This document shows, piece by piece, positions 1 through 8,878 of a DNA stretch of 64,000 bases. The position numbers and the translations under genes were made by a program. The DNA is taken from positions 1-64,000 of the forward strand of contig CAMVAT010000005.1 in the NCBI GenBank assembly GCA_947165505.1, in the 5' to 3' direction. The DNA comes from an uncultured Prevotellaceae bacterium. GTDB lineage: Bacteria > Bacteroidota > Bacteroidia > Bacteroidales > Bacteroidaceae. Numbering within the stretch: the stretch's first letter is position 1; every line of letters begins with the position of its first letter. The notes under the pieces are model-generated. The model worked only from the letters and a program-made list of their open reading frames with translations, ran no database searches and was not told where the DNA came from.

Positions 1-523
1 GGCCGCTCACCACGAGGAAGCCACGGGTGAAGAAGGCGCTGTCTTTCTCCAGTTCCTGCTTGTAGGGCACCAGCCTCATGTCTTTCATACGGAAGAGGGC
101 GGGGTTGTAGAGCAGTGCGCAGTCAACGCCACGGCGGTCGGGTCCCTCGATGTGTGCCACGCGATAGCCGCGCGCCCTCAGTTCGGGTTGTGCGATCAGG
201 TCGTTGAGTGCGTAGATATTCTCCACCTCGGAGAGTCCGATGATGGCGCAGCCCACGTTCTTGGGCAGCACATCGGTGCCCAAGTCGGCGAGCGCGCGCG
301 ACATGTTGCGCAACTTGTGGTTGTATTTCAACGAGTTCCATTTGTTACCGCCATCAGGCAGGTACTCATAGTCGTTCTTACCATAATCGTGTACGGTATC
401 AAACAGGTTTTCCTGATTGTAGAATCCCACGCCATACACTTGATACTGTTTTTCCTGTGCTTGCATGGAGGCCATTGCCGCCACAAACAGGAAGGCTGTC
501 AAAAGGATGCGATTTTTGAACAT
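1..523 (-). CDS. endonuclease/exonuclease/phosphatase (EEP) family secreted protein, partial (runs off window start)
   Basis: Manual minus-strand translation from ATG at 523: MFKNRILLTAFLFVAAMASMQAQEKQYQVYGVGFYNQENLFDTVHDYGKNDYEYLPDGGNKWNSLKYNHKLRNMSRALADLG...AIIGLSEVENIYALNDL...; signal peptide then EEP motifs (FYNQENLFD, GLSEVEN). Not in ORF track because it is open at the edge. Confidence 0.88.
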   Translation of the reverse strand, partial: MFKNRILLTAFLFVAAMASMQAQEKQYQVYGVGFYNQENLFDTVHDYGKNDYEYLPDGGNKWNSLKYNHKLRNMSRALADLGTDVLPKNVGCAIIGLSEVENIYALNDLIAQPELRARGYRVAHIEGPDRRGVDCALLYNPALFRMKDMRLVPYKQELEKDSAFFTRGFLVVSG

Positions 524-594
524 ATTGTTAAGGTTGATTTATAATCGGGAGTTTGGGAGTTTGGGAGTCTGGACAATAGTTATCTTGTTTGGAA

Positions 595-671
595 GTAGGG
601 ACAGGGCGTGCCCTGTCCGCAAGCAGGATGAGCGCCATTCGAATGGCGGACAGGGCACGCCCTGTCCCTAC
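595..671. repeat. paired inverted copies of 26-bp element GTAGGGACAGGGCGTGCCCTGTCCGC (595-620 and 646-671) around CGCCATTCGAATGGCG palindrome
   Basis: Direct reading; arms are exact reverse complements. Confidence 0.95.
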
Positions 672-880
672 ATGGGTGGCGAGGCATTTTTCACTTTCGC
701 TCAACAACTCGTCTCTTACCTCTCACCTCTCACCTCCTAATTCCCCTGCAAATATCGCAATTATTTTTGAGAAAAAAGCATATTTAAACAAAAATATCAA
801 AGAAAGGTTTTATTTTTTAAAAAAAATTTTGTTACTTTGCACCCATACATGAGAAATATCAAATCAAACATATAACATTT

Positions 881-3466
881 ATGCAAAAAAAGCTGAAATT
901 AGCAGTGATGGCACTTAGCTGTCCGATGCTGATGATGGCACAGGTGGACACCAATTCCGGGCTTGTGGCCGAGGAAGACTCCACCGGGCAGGCCGTCATC
1001 ACCATCGACGACGCAGCCTTCACATTCTCTGAGGCCCAGCTGGGAGAGGACGAGGACATGACGCAAGCCGTGACGATCATGAACTCCAACAGCAATGTCT
1101 ATGCCCGGCAGGTGGGATTTCTCTTCTCGCCCGTACGGTTCCGCTATCGTGCCTTCAACCAGAAGTACAACGACATCTACATCAACGGCGCACCCATGAA
1201 CGACATGGAGTCGGGACAGTTTCGCTACTCCATCGTGGGCGGCATCAACAACCTGACGCGCAACTACGACGCAGCACTGCCCTTCGAGGACAACAGTTTC
1301 TCGATGCCAGCCATGGGCGGCAGCAACAACTACAACTTCCGCGCAGGCAACGTGGCCTCGGGACACAAACTGTCTGTGGCCGGCGCCAATCGCAACTACG
1401 TGGCTCGCGTGATGTACACCTACGGCAGCGGCATCAGCGCCAAGGGGTGGTCGTGGGCCGCTTCGCTCGGATACCGCTGGGCCAAGCGCGGATACGTCGA
1501 GGGCACGTTCTACAACTCGCTCTCTTACTATCTCGGCGTGCAAAAGGTGTGGCAAGACCATACCGTGTCGGTGGCCACCTGGGGCAACCCCACCGAACGG
1601 GCCTCGCAAGGTCCGGTGACCGACGAGATGTACTGGATAGCCAACGACAACCAGTACAACCCCTACTGGGGATACCAGAACGGCGAGGTGCGCAACTCGC
1701 GCGTCATCAACGACTTCCAGCCGTCGGTGGTAGCCACCTGGGACTGGAACATCAACGACGACATGAAGCTCACCACATCGCTCGTGGGCCGCTACAGCCT
1801 GTACAAGAGCACCAAGCTCAACTACAACAATGCCGACAACCCGCTGCCCACCTACTGGAAAAATATGCCCAGCAGTTATTATAATGTGTGGCCCGACAAT
1901 GACGGCACCTACGACGACCCGCTCAACCGCACCGAGCAGGGACTGGCCGACTGGAACACAGCCTACAACTATCTGAAGGCATCGAAAGAAAACCGCCAGA
2001 TCAACTGGGACCGCCTCTACTGGGCCAACCAGCAGGCCAACACCACCGGCGCCGACGCCCTGTATTACGTGCAGGCCAAGCACAACGACAACTTCAACCT
2101 CACCTTCTCGACCATGCTCAAGCAGGTGCTCAACCAGAAGAGCACATGGAACATCGGACTGGTGGCAGCCACCAACAAAGGCATGCACTACCAGACCATG
2201 GAAGACCTGCTCGGCGCCAACGCCTTCCACAACATCAACTCGTATGCGCTGGGCAACTACGCTGCCGACAACCCCTACGTGCAGTACGACCTGAACAACC
2301 CCAACCAGCAGATTAAAGAGGGCGACACCTTCGGCTACGACTACGACCTCAACGTGCAGAAGGCATACGCGTGGACCAACTACACCACCACGTTCAGCCG
2401 CTTCCGCGCCTTCATTGCCGGTAAGATCGGCGGCACTACCATGAGCCGCAACGGTAACATGCGCAACGGTATGTTTGCCGAAAACTCATACGGCAAGAGC
2501 GGCACCGCCAAATTCCTCGACGGAGGCATCAAGGGTAGCCTATCGGCCAACCTTGGCGGCGGACACCTGGTGCGCGTGGGTGCCGGTTACCAATGGAACG
2601 CTCCGCAGGCACAGGCCGCCTTCGTCTCGCCCGAGACCAACAACGACTTCGTAGATAACCTGAAAAACGAAAAGGTGTTCAGCGCCGAGTTCGACTACCA
2701 ATACCAGAACTCATGGCTCCGCGCCAACGTCAACGCCTACTTCAGCCATCTGGCCGACGTGACGGAGTGGCAGAACTTCTACTTCGACGACATCAACTCG
2801 TTCTCGTATGTGTCGATGACCAATATCAAGAAAGCCTACTACGGTGTGGAGCTGGGCTTGGAGTTCCGCGTCACCTCCGACTTCGACATCCGCGCCATCG
2901 CCACTTGGAGCGAGGGCAAGAACACCAACAACAGCAATGTGCGCTACCTGAACTCCACCAAGAAGACCTATCACGACGATATCGTGATGAACAAAGACAT
3001 GCACGAGGCAGGCACCCCGCTGTCGGCCTACAGCATCGCGCTCAACTACCGCAAGAACGGTTGGTTCCTCAGCCTGAACGGCAACTACTACGACCGCATC
3101 TACCTCTCCTACTCTCCCTCGTACCGCTATCAGAGCACGCTTGTCACCATGGGTAATGTGGACAGCGACGGCTCGTATATCGTGCCCGAACAGGCCGAGG
3201 GCAAGGGCGGTTTCATGCTCGACGGCAGCATTGGCAAACTCATCCGGCTGCCCCACGGACGCTCGCTGAGCATCAACCTGATGGTGACCAACATCCTGAA
3301 CAACACACGCCTGTGCACGGGCGGTTTCGAACAGAGCCGCAGCGACTACACCGTGAAGGACGACGGCTCGAAAAACAACGAGCGCGCCTATAAGTTCTCG
3401 CGCAACCCCTATAAATTCTATGCCTACGGCACCAACGGCATGCTTAACTTCACCTTTAAATTCTAA
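881..3466 (+). CDS. TonB-dependent receptor / outer membrane beta-barrel protein
   Basis: Signal peptide, plug-like segment (NDIYINGAPMNDMESGQFRYSIVGGINNLTR), long aromatic beta-strand-rich C-terminus ending TNGMLNFTFKF. Confidence 0.85.
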   Translation: MQKKLKLAVMALSCPMLMMAQVDTNSGLVAEEDSTGQAVITIDDAAFTFSEAQLGEDEDMTQAVTIMNSNSNVYARQVGFLFSPVRFRYRAFNQKYNDIYINGAPMNDMESGQFRYSIVGGINNLTRNYDAALPFEDNSFSMPAMGGSNNYNFRAGNVASGHKLSVAGANRNYVARVMYTYGSGISAKGWSWAASLGYRWAKRGYVEGTFYNSLSYYLGVQKVWQDHTVSVATWGNPTERASQGPVTDEMYWIANDNQYNPYWGYQNGEVRNSRVINDFQPSVVATWDWNINDDMKLTTSLVGRYSLYKSTKLNYNNADNPLPTYWKNMPSSYYNVWPDNDGTYDDPLNRTEQGLADWNTAYNYLKASKENRQINWDRLYWANQQANTTGADALYYVQAKHNDNFNLTFSTMLKQVLNQKSTWNIGLVAATNKGMHYQTMEDLLGANAFHNINSYALGNYAADNPYVQYDLNNPNQQIKEGDTFGYDYDLNVQKAYAWTNYTTTFSRFRAFIAGKIGGTTMSRNGNMRNGMFAENSYGKSGTAKFLDGGIKGSLSANLGGGHLVRVGAGYQWNAPQAQAAFVSPETNNDFVDNLKNEKVFSAEFDYQYQNSWLRANVNAYFSHLADVTEWQNFYFDDINSFSYVSMTNIKKAYYGVELGLEFRVTSDFDIRAIATWSEGKNTNNSNVRYLNSTKKTYHDDIVMNKDMHEAGTPLSAYSIALNYRKNGWFLSLNGNYYDRIYLSYSPSYRYQSTLVTMGNVDSDGSYIVPEQAEGKGGFMLDGSIGKLIRLPHGRSLSINLMVTNILNNTRLCTGGFEQSRSDYTVKDDGSKNNERAYKFSRNPYKFYAYGTNGMLNFTFKF

Positions 3467-3481
3467 AAAAGACCACACGAT

Positions 3482-4396
3482 ATGAAAAAGTTAAAATATA
3501 TGATGATGACCGTCGTCTGCACACTGCTCGCATCGTGTATGGCCGACACCGACAGTTTCGACAAGCCCGACCTCAGCACGTCGCCCTACGGCAACAACAG
3601 CCTGACGGAGACCAACGTGCTGACCATCGCCCAGTTGAAAGAGAGATATGCCAACACCATCGGCTCCGACGGCATGGAACTGGTGACCGACGACATCCAA
3701 ATCAAGGGTGTGGTGACCGGCAACGACATAGAGGGAAACATATATAATGAGGTGTCGATAGAAGACGGCACCGGCGCCTTCATCATCTGCATCGCACAGG
3801 GCGGCCTCTACGGCTACCTGCCCGTGGGACAGGAGATACTCGTCAGCCTGAAAGACCTCTGGATAGGTGCCTACGGCGGACAGGGCGAAGTGGGAACGCC
3901 CTACACCAGCGCATCGGGCAGCACCTACGTGAGCCGCATGAGCCGCATGCTCTGGAACGACCACTTCAAACTCATCGGAAAGCCCAACCCCAACTCAGAC
4001 CTAGTGAAGCCCTTCGAGTTTGACAAGACACAGCTCACAGGCAACTACGCCGACGTGGAGCCCTACACCGCCGCCAACTGCGGGCGCCTGATGGTGCTGC
4101 GCGACGTGGAACTGAAAGACGCCGACGGCGTGAAGGTATTCGCTCCCGACGACGGCAGCGTGACGCTGACGGCCAACTGCGCCAACCGCGAGATCAAGGG
4201 CTATGCCAGCGCCCGCATCGTGGTGCGCACCAGTTCGTATGCCGACTTTGCCAATACCCCCATGCCCACGGGTTTGGTGGATATCACCGGCATCTTCACC
4301 CGCTACCGCAACACATGGCAGATCCTGCTGCGCTCAGTCAACGACATACAGCCGGCGGCAGGTTTTGTTCCGGTAGTCAACAACAACCAGCCGTAA
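3482..4396 (+). CDS. DUF5689-like (OB-fold-type) lipoprotein
   Basis: Lipobox LLASCMA; IQIKGVVTGNDIEGNIYNEVSIEDGTGAFIICI...YLPVGQEILVSLKDLWIGAYGGQGEVG pattern typical of DUF5689. Confidence 0.75.
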   Translation: MKKLKYMMMTVVCTLLASCMADTDSFDKPDLSTSPYGNNSLTETNVLTIAQLKERYANTIGSDGMELVTDDIQIKGVVTGNDIEGNIYNEVSIEDGTGAFIICIAQGGLYGYLPVGQEILVSLKDLWIGAYGGQGEVGTPYTSASGSTYVSRMSRMLWNDHFKLIGKPNPNSDLVKPFEFDKTQLTGNYADVEPYTAANCGRLMVLRDVELKDADGVKVFAPDDGSVTLTANCANREIKGYASARIVVRTSSYADFANTPMPTGLVDITGIFTRYRNTWQILLRSVNDIQPAAGFVPVVNNNQP

Positions 4397-4458
4397 AAGA
4401 ACCAGAACCGCATTTAAGAGAAAAACAACACGTAAGAAAGTAAAAAATATATACAGAC

Positions 4459-6279
4459 ATGAAAAAACTATTTTATTCCATGTTCGCCATTGCGATGGCA
4501 CTGACGGCATTCACCAGTTGTGAAGACGTGCCGGCACCATACCTTGACCCGAACAATCAAGAGAAGACGCCCGAGCCGGTGGACGAGAACCTCATCATGG
4601 AGGAGACCTTCTCAAAAGGCTTCGGCACATTTGAGGTCATCACGCTCAAGGGCACGCCCTGGACCATCAACTACAGCACCGCCACAGGCACGGGCTACAA
4701 CAGCAAAGACAAGACCAACACCGAGTCGGAGAGCTATCTGGTGTCGGGCGACATCGACCTGACGGACATCACAGAGGCCTACGTCGAGTTTGAGTACATC
4801 TTCCGCTACAAGAGCAACGACGGCGAGGACAAGGTGCTCATCACCGGCGACTACACCGGCGACCCGACGACCACCAACTGGTCCGACATCACCGGCACGC
4901 TGGTCGAGGGCAACGACTGGAACACATTCTCGAAATACGCCCAACCCATCTCACAGGAATTCCTGAACAGATCCAAGATACGCCTCGCCCTCTACTACAG
5001 CGGTTCGGCGAAAGGCTCACGCACCTGGGAGGTGAAGAACCTGAAGGTGCGCAAGGGTCAGCCCGAGGAGCAGCCCGGTCCCGTGATACCTGTTGACCTG
5101 GTGGGCGACGGCACGGTGGAGAACCCCTACAACGTGGCTTCGGCACTGCAAGTGATACAGGCCGTGGGCTCTGCCGGCACTGCCAGCGAGGTGTATGTGA
5201 AGGGTAAGGTGGTGAAGATAGAGCCGGGCAAGGACGGATTCCCCAACGACTTCGGCAATGTGTCGTTCTATATCTCTGACGACGGCACAGAGACCAACCA
5301 GCTCTATATCTACCGCTGCTTCGGACTGAACGGCGACAAGATCAGCGACCCCAACTACTTCAAGCCAGGCGACGACGTGGTGCTGGTGGGTAAGCTGGTG
5401 AACTTCAGCAACAACACGCCTGAGATGACCAGCGGCGGAAAGATGTACTCGCTCAACGGACAGACGGGTCCCGCACCCGTGCCCCTGGCCGATCCCACCG
5501 GCAGCGGCACCATAGAAGACCCGTACAACGTGTCGGCGGCTCTGGGCTATATCGGCACACTGGGCAAGGATGTGCAGTCGCCCAATGAGATCTACGTGAA
5601 GGGTATCATCTCGAAAATCAAGGAGGTAGATACCGGACAGTTCGGCAACGCCACCTACTGGATCTCTGACGACGGCACCACCAACAACGAGCTGCAGGTG
5701 TTCCACAGCTTCTACTTGCAGAACAAGCTGTTCACTAACCCCGATGCCATCAAGGTGGGCGACGAGGTGGTGGTCTGCGGCAAGGTGGTCAACTACAAGG
5801 GCGACACACCTGAGTTTGTGGATAAGGCCAGCTATCTCTACTCCGTGAACGGCGACACCGGTGCACCGAAGGTGGCAGGCACCCACGACGCACCGCTCAA
5901 AGTGAACGAAGCCATCGCGTTTGGCGATGCCGACCATGCCTGGGTGCAGGGTTATATCGTGGGTGTGATAGACGCTTCCGGCGTGCCACACTTCAGCTAT
6001 AACGACGCAGAGATAACCAATCCGGCCCTGCCTATCCTCATCTATAGCGAACCCGTGTTCAACATCATCACCAAAGAGCAATGCATCGCGGTGCAGACCG
6101 TCCGCGGCTCCGACATCCGCAATAACCTGCATCCCGCCTATCAGACCATGGGCCAAAACGTGATTGTTTACGGCAAACTGGGTGATTACAACGGAATACG
6201 CGGACTGTCGAACGTGACCTACGCTGAGATCATAACGCCCAACGGCACGCAGCCTATCGGCACGCCGCCCGAGGAGTAA
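4459..6279 (+). CDS. lipoprotein with N-terminal jelly-roll/choice-of-anchor-like domain and about three DUF6359/OB-fold-like repeats
   Basis: Lipobox FTSCED; repeated NPYNVASALQ...VYVKGKVVKI...FYISDDGT...PGDDVVLVGKLVNF modules. Confidence 0.72.
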   Translation: MKKLFYSMFAIAMALTAFTSCEDVPAPYLDPNNQEKTPEPVDENLIMEETFSKGFGTFEVITLKGTPWTINYSTATGTGYNSKDKTNTESESYLVSGDIDLTDITEAYVEFEYIFRYKSNDGEDKVLITGDYTGDPTTTNWSDITGTLVEGNDWNTFSKYAQPISQEFLNRSKIRLALYYSGSAKGSRTWEVKNLKVRKGQPEEQPGPVIPVDLVGDGTVENPYNVASALQVIQAVGSAGTASEVYVKGKVVKIEPGKDGFPNDFGNVSFYISDDGTETNQLYIYRCFGLNGDKISDPNYFKPGDDVVLVGKLVNFSNNTPEMTSGGKMYSLNGQTGPAPVPLADPTGSGTIEDPYNVSAALGYIGTLGKDVQSPNEIYVKGIISKIKEVDTGQFGNATYWISDDGTTNNELQVFHSFYLQNKLFTNPDAIKVGDEVVVCGKVVNYKGDTPEFVDKASYLYSVNGDTGAPKVAGTHDAPLKVNEAIAFGDADHAWVQGYIVGVIDASGVPHFSYNDAEITNPALPILIYSEPVFNIITKEQCIAVQTVRGSDIRNNLHPAYQTMGQNVIVYGKLGDYNGIRGLSNVTYAEIITPNGTQPIGTPPEE

Positions 6280-6302
6280 GAAAAAAAATAATTGCCAAAT
6301 CA

Positions 6303-6334
6303 TTTGCACGGGTCAAAAAAAGGTAGTACCTTTG
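6303..6334 (+). promoter_or_regulatory. Bacteroidota-type promoter upstream of rpmE2 (TTTG / 20 nt / TACCTTTG)
   Basis: Match to -33 TTTG and -7 TAnnTTTG consensus. Confidence 0.6.
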
Positions 6335-6385
6335 CAGCCCAAATGCAATATTTGCGATTTTAACACATTATTATTATAAACAACA

Positions 6386-6637
6386 ATGAAAAAAGGTATT
6401 CATCCCGAAAACTATCGCCCCGTCGTATTCAGAGATATGTCCAACGGCGATATGTTCCTTACAAGATCTACATGCAAGACAACAGAGACAGTAGAGTTTG
6501 AAGGCGAAACTTACCCTGTGGTAAAAGTAGAAATCTCCAGCACCTCGCACCCGTTCTACACGGGCAAGAGCAAGCTCGTCGACACCGCCGGACGTGTTGA
6601 CCGCTTCATGAACCGCTACGGTAAGATCAAGAAGTAA
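6386..6637 (+). CDS. rpmE2: type B 50S ribosomal protein L31
   Basis: [30 protein letters not shown]...[24 protein letters not shown]. Confidence 0.96.
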   Translation: MKKGIHPENYRPVVFRDMSNGDMFLTRSTCKTTETVEFEGETYPVVKVEISSTSHPFYTGKSKLVDTAGRVDRFMNRYGKIKK

Positions 6638-6744
6638 AAAAGCCTCCCCCAAACACGAGGTGGGATGATTTCCACGCATACATAAGGGTGTATCCACAGC
6701 GTAGTTGCATATGCGCTTGGAGGCACCCTTTTTGGTTCAATAAA

Positions 6745-6786
6745 GACCCACCCCCAACCCCTCCCTTGCAGGGAGGGGAGTAGATA
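6745..6786 (+). repeat. GACCCACCCCC...CCCCTCCCTTGCAGGGAGGGGAGTAGATA hairpin repeat (family F2)
   Basis: Near-identical to 7886-7926, 42712-42753, 58888-58930. Confidence 0.9.
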
Positions 6787-6816
6787 CCAAGTTAATGGGG
6801 GGATGACACCACGAAA

Positions 6817-6891
6817 GTAGGGACAGGGCGTGCCCTGTCCGCCATCATTCGGTGTATGTCTATGTGCGGACAGGGCACGCCCTGTCCCTAC
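6817..6891. repeat. paired inverted 26-bp F1 elements (6817-6842, 6866-6891)
   Basis: Direct reading. Confidence 0.95.
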
Positions 6892-6917
6892 ATACGAAAC
6901 CCTAAAAAAACAGAGTA

Positions 6918-6960
6918 TAAACCTCAAATCTCAAACCTAAAACCTAAAATCTCAAACCTA
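6918..6960. repeat. degenerate heptad array (AACCTCA/ATCTCAA/ACCTAAA units)
   Basis: Direct reading, immediately 5' of nuclease ATG. Confidence 0.8.
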
Positions 6961-6961
6961 T

Positions 6962-7870
6962 ATGATAGAAAAATTCAAATATGCTGCCCTCACACTCGTA
7001 GCAGTGATGACGATGACAGCATGCGGCGGCGATGACGACGACAGCGGCAGTAGCAGCGGTTCTAAGACCAGCACACGCAATGCCAACGCTAACACCCCCA
7101 CCCGACCCGAATACAGCCGACTGGAGTTTCCGAAACTCAAAGGGGGCAACAGCGTGGTGCTCGTGCATACCGACCCCAGCTACGGGGTGAACTACAGCGT
7201 GGAATGGGACGTTTCAAAGAAGAGCCAACGATGGTCGTGTTTCCAGTGGCATAATAAAAACAGCGGTAGTGGAGGCCGACGCTACAGCGGCAATCCACAA
7301 TACCCCGCCGACCCCGATCTGCCCAAAGCACAAGGATGGACACCCGACAACGACCCCTACTATGGAAGCGGATACGACCACGGACACATCGTGGCCTCAG
7401 CCGACAGGCTGTGCTCGAACGACATGAACTATCAGACGTTTTTCCTGACCAATATGCAGCCGCAGAAGAACGCCTTCAATTCCAACCTTTGGGCAAAGAT
7501 GGAGGACCAGGTGCGCAAATGGAACACCTCGTCGATGCGCGACACGCTTTACGTATGTAAGGGCGGCACCATCGACCACGCTGACCAGATTCTCACCATC
7601 ACGGGCAAGGGTCTGCTTGTGCCCCGTTATTTCTTCATGGCTGTGCTGTGCAAGAGGAGCAAAGACACGGCCAACAGCGGCTATAAGGCGATGGCGTTCT
7701 GGGTGGAGCACCTGAACGAGGATCACTCAGGCGACAACCTGAAAGACTACATCATCACCGTTGACGAACTGGAAGAACTGACGGGCATCGACTTCTTCTG
7801 CAACCTGCCCGACGACATCGAAAATAAAGTGGAAGCGCAATACGCCCCCAACGCATGGGGATTTAAGTAA
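6962..7870 (+). CDS. DNA/RNA non-specific endonuclease lipoprotein (NUC family)
   Basis: Lipobox MTACGG; GYDHGHIVASADR catalytic-type motif, FFLTNMQPQKNAFNSNLWAKMEDQVR. Confidence 0.87.
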   Translation: MIEKFKYAALTLVAVMTMTACGGDDDDSGSSSGSKTSTRNANANTPTRPEYSRLEFPKLKGGNSVVLVHTDPSYGVNYSVEWDVSKKSQRWSCFQWHNKNSGSGGRRYSGNPQYPADPDLPKAQGWTPDNDPYYGSGYDHGHIVASADRLCSNDMNYQTFFLTNMQPQKNAFNSNLWAKMEDQVRKWNTSSMRDTLYVCKGGTIDHADQILTITGKGLLVPRYFFMAVLCKRSKDTANSGYKAMAFWVEHLNEDHSGDNLKDYIITVDELEELTGIDFFCNLPDDIENKVEAQYAPNAWGFK

Positions 7871-7885
7871 ACACTTGACCCATAA

Positions 7886-7926
7886 GACCCACCCCCGCCC
7901 CCTCCCTTGTAGGGAGGGGAGTAGTT
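7886..7926 (+). repeat. F2 hairpin repeat
   Basis: gacccacccccgccccctcccttgtagggaggggagtagtta. Confidence 0.9.
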
Positions 7927-8010
7927 ACTCCGACAAGTGGATTATAGAACAAATTAGCGGCAAAGTCTGATGGACTTTGCCGCTAATCATTACTATTTGT
8001 CTCAACTCGT

Positions 8011-8050
8011 GTCCCCCTCCTTCGGAGGGGGTCGGGGGGAGGCTCCCCCC
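8011..8050. repeat. CCCCCTCC-TTC-GGAGGGGG hairpin repeat (family F3)
   Basis: Matches 26222-26256, 47430-47460, 62009-62040, 62117-62150. Confidence 0.85.
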
Positions 8051-8051
8051 C

Positions 8052-8681
8052 TTACTTATGTCCGCCCTGTCCGGTGGGGTGCTTCACCTCGGTCTTCTCT
8101 GCTGAGGCAGCGTTGTCGCCCTCAAACAGATTGCCAGTGCCGTTGGCGTAGGTGTAGCGGGTCAGGTCGAAGTCGTTGTACTCATCCGTCTTGGGATTGT
8201 ACATGCTGCCATAGAAGCGGTCGGCATCCACATGATAGCTGTCCATGCGCATGGTGCGCCCGTTGGAGTCGAACTGCAACATGATATCCTCGGTCTTCTC
8301 GTCGATATACCAGCTGAAGGTGTCGTAATACTCCTCCTCGCCGTTGTAGTAGTCGATTTCCACGCCGCGGCCGTTGATGGTGTTGTTGCTGTACTGGTCG
8401 AACTCAAACACTGTGGTGTAATACGACTCTTGTATGACGCCGTTGTCATCGGGAGCCGTGATCTTGAGCGAGCCCTCCCACTTGCCGCGCAGGGTCTGCG
8501 CCAGGCGGATGAGATAGTCGTAATCGCTGCTGGGAGTGTATTTGTCGCGATAGCGGTCGCCCGTCCATCCGTAGTCGTACTCATCGTAGTAGTAGTGGTC
8601 TTCGCAGCTGCTGAATGCGAACGCCATCATGGCCACCATGGCCATGGTCAACATCTTGGTTGTAGAAGTGAAGATTTTCAT
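8052..8681 (-). CDS. hypothetical lipoprotein
   Basis: Start moved to internal Met (MKIFTSTTKM...); lipobox FSSCED; paralogous in layout to the next CDS (LRGKWEGSL vs LEGTWEGRI). Confidence 0.75.
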   Translation of the reverse strand: MKIFTSTTKMLTMAMVAMMAFAFSSCEDHYYYDEYDYGWTGDRYRDKYTPSSDYDYLIRLAQTLRGKWEGSLKITAPDDNGVIQESYYTTVFEFDQYSNNTINGRGVEIDYYNGEEEYYDTFSWYIDEKTEDIMLQFDSNGRTMRMDSYHVDADRFYGSMYNPKTDEYNDFDLTRYTYANGTGNLFEGDNAASAEKTEVKHPTGQGGHK

Positions 8682-8834
8682 AGTTGTATGCTTTTTAAAT
8701 GTTAATATGCTTGTTTTATAACGCTGATGCAAAGGTAAGGCATCTCGGCGTATAAAACAAGCATAAAAACTCTATTCGTTGATAGGGAAATCCCTATTAT
8801 TTGATTGGAGGACAATAATTGTCGCATTTGCCAA

Positions 8835-8860
8835 GTAGGGACAGGGCGTGCCCTGTCCGC
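8835..8860 (+). repeat. single F1 26-bp element
   Basis: Exact gtagggacagggcgtgccctgtccgc. Confidence 0.95.
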
Positions 8861-8878
8861 CTTGGAGGAGTGAAGACA

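Noticed and set aside
595-671. F1 pair as an intrinsic terminator
   Set aside because: Strong hairpin potential, but no U-tract follows and copies lie in various contexts; kept as a repeat, not a terminator.
16-740. Plus-strand ORFs 152-544, 465-740, 589-852
   Set aside because: Overlap the EEP gene on the other strand or translate the F1 repeat (ADRARPVPTW); not real genes.
899-2230. 443-aa minus-strand ORF opposite the TonB receptor
   Set aside because: Fully antisense to a clearly coding receptor; low-complexity V/H/G composition typical of shadow ORFs.
5017-6309. 430-aa minus-strand ORF
   Set aside because: Antisense to the OB-fold lipoprotein; shadow ORF composition.
6616-6927. 103-aa minus ORF containing GTGRALSAH/GQGTPCPY
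   Set aside because: Translation of F1/F2 repeats; spurious.
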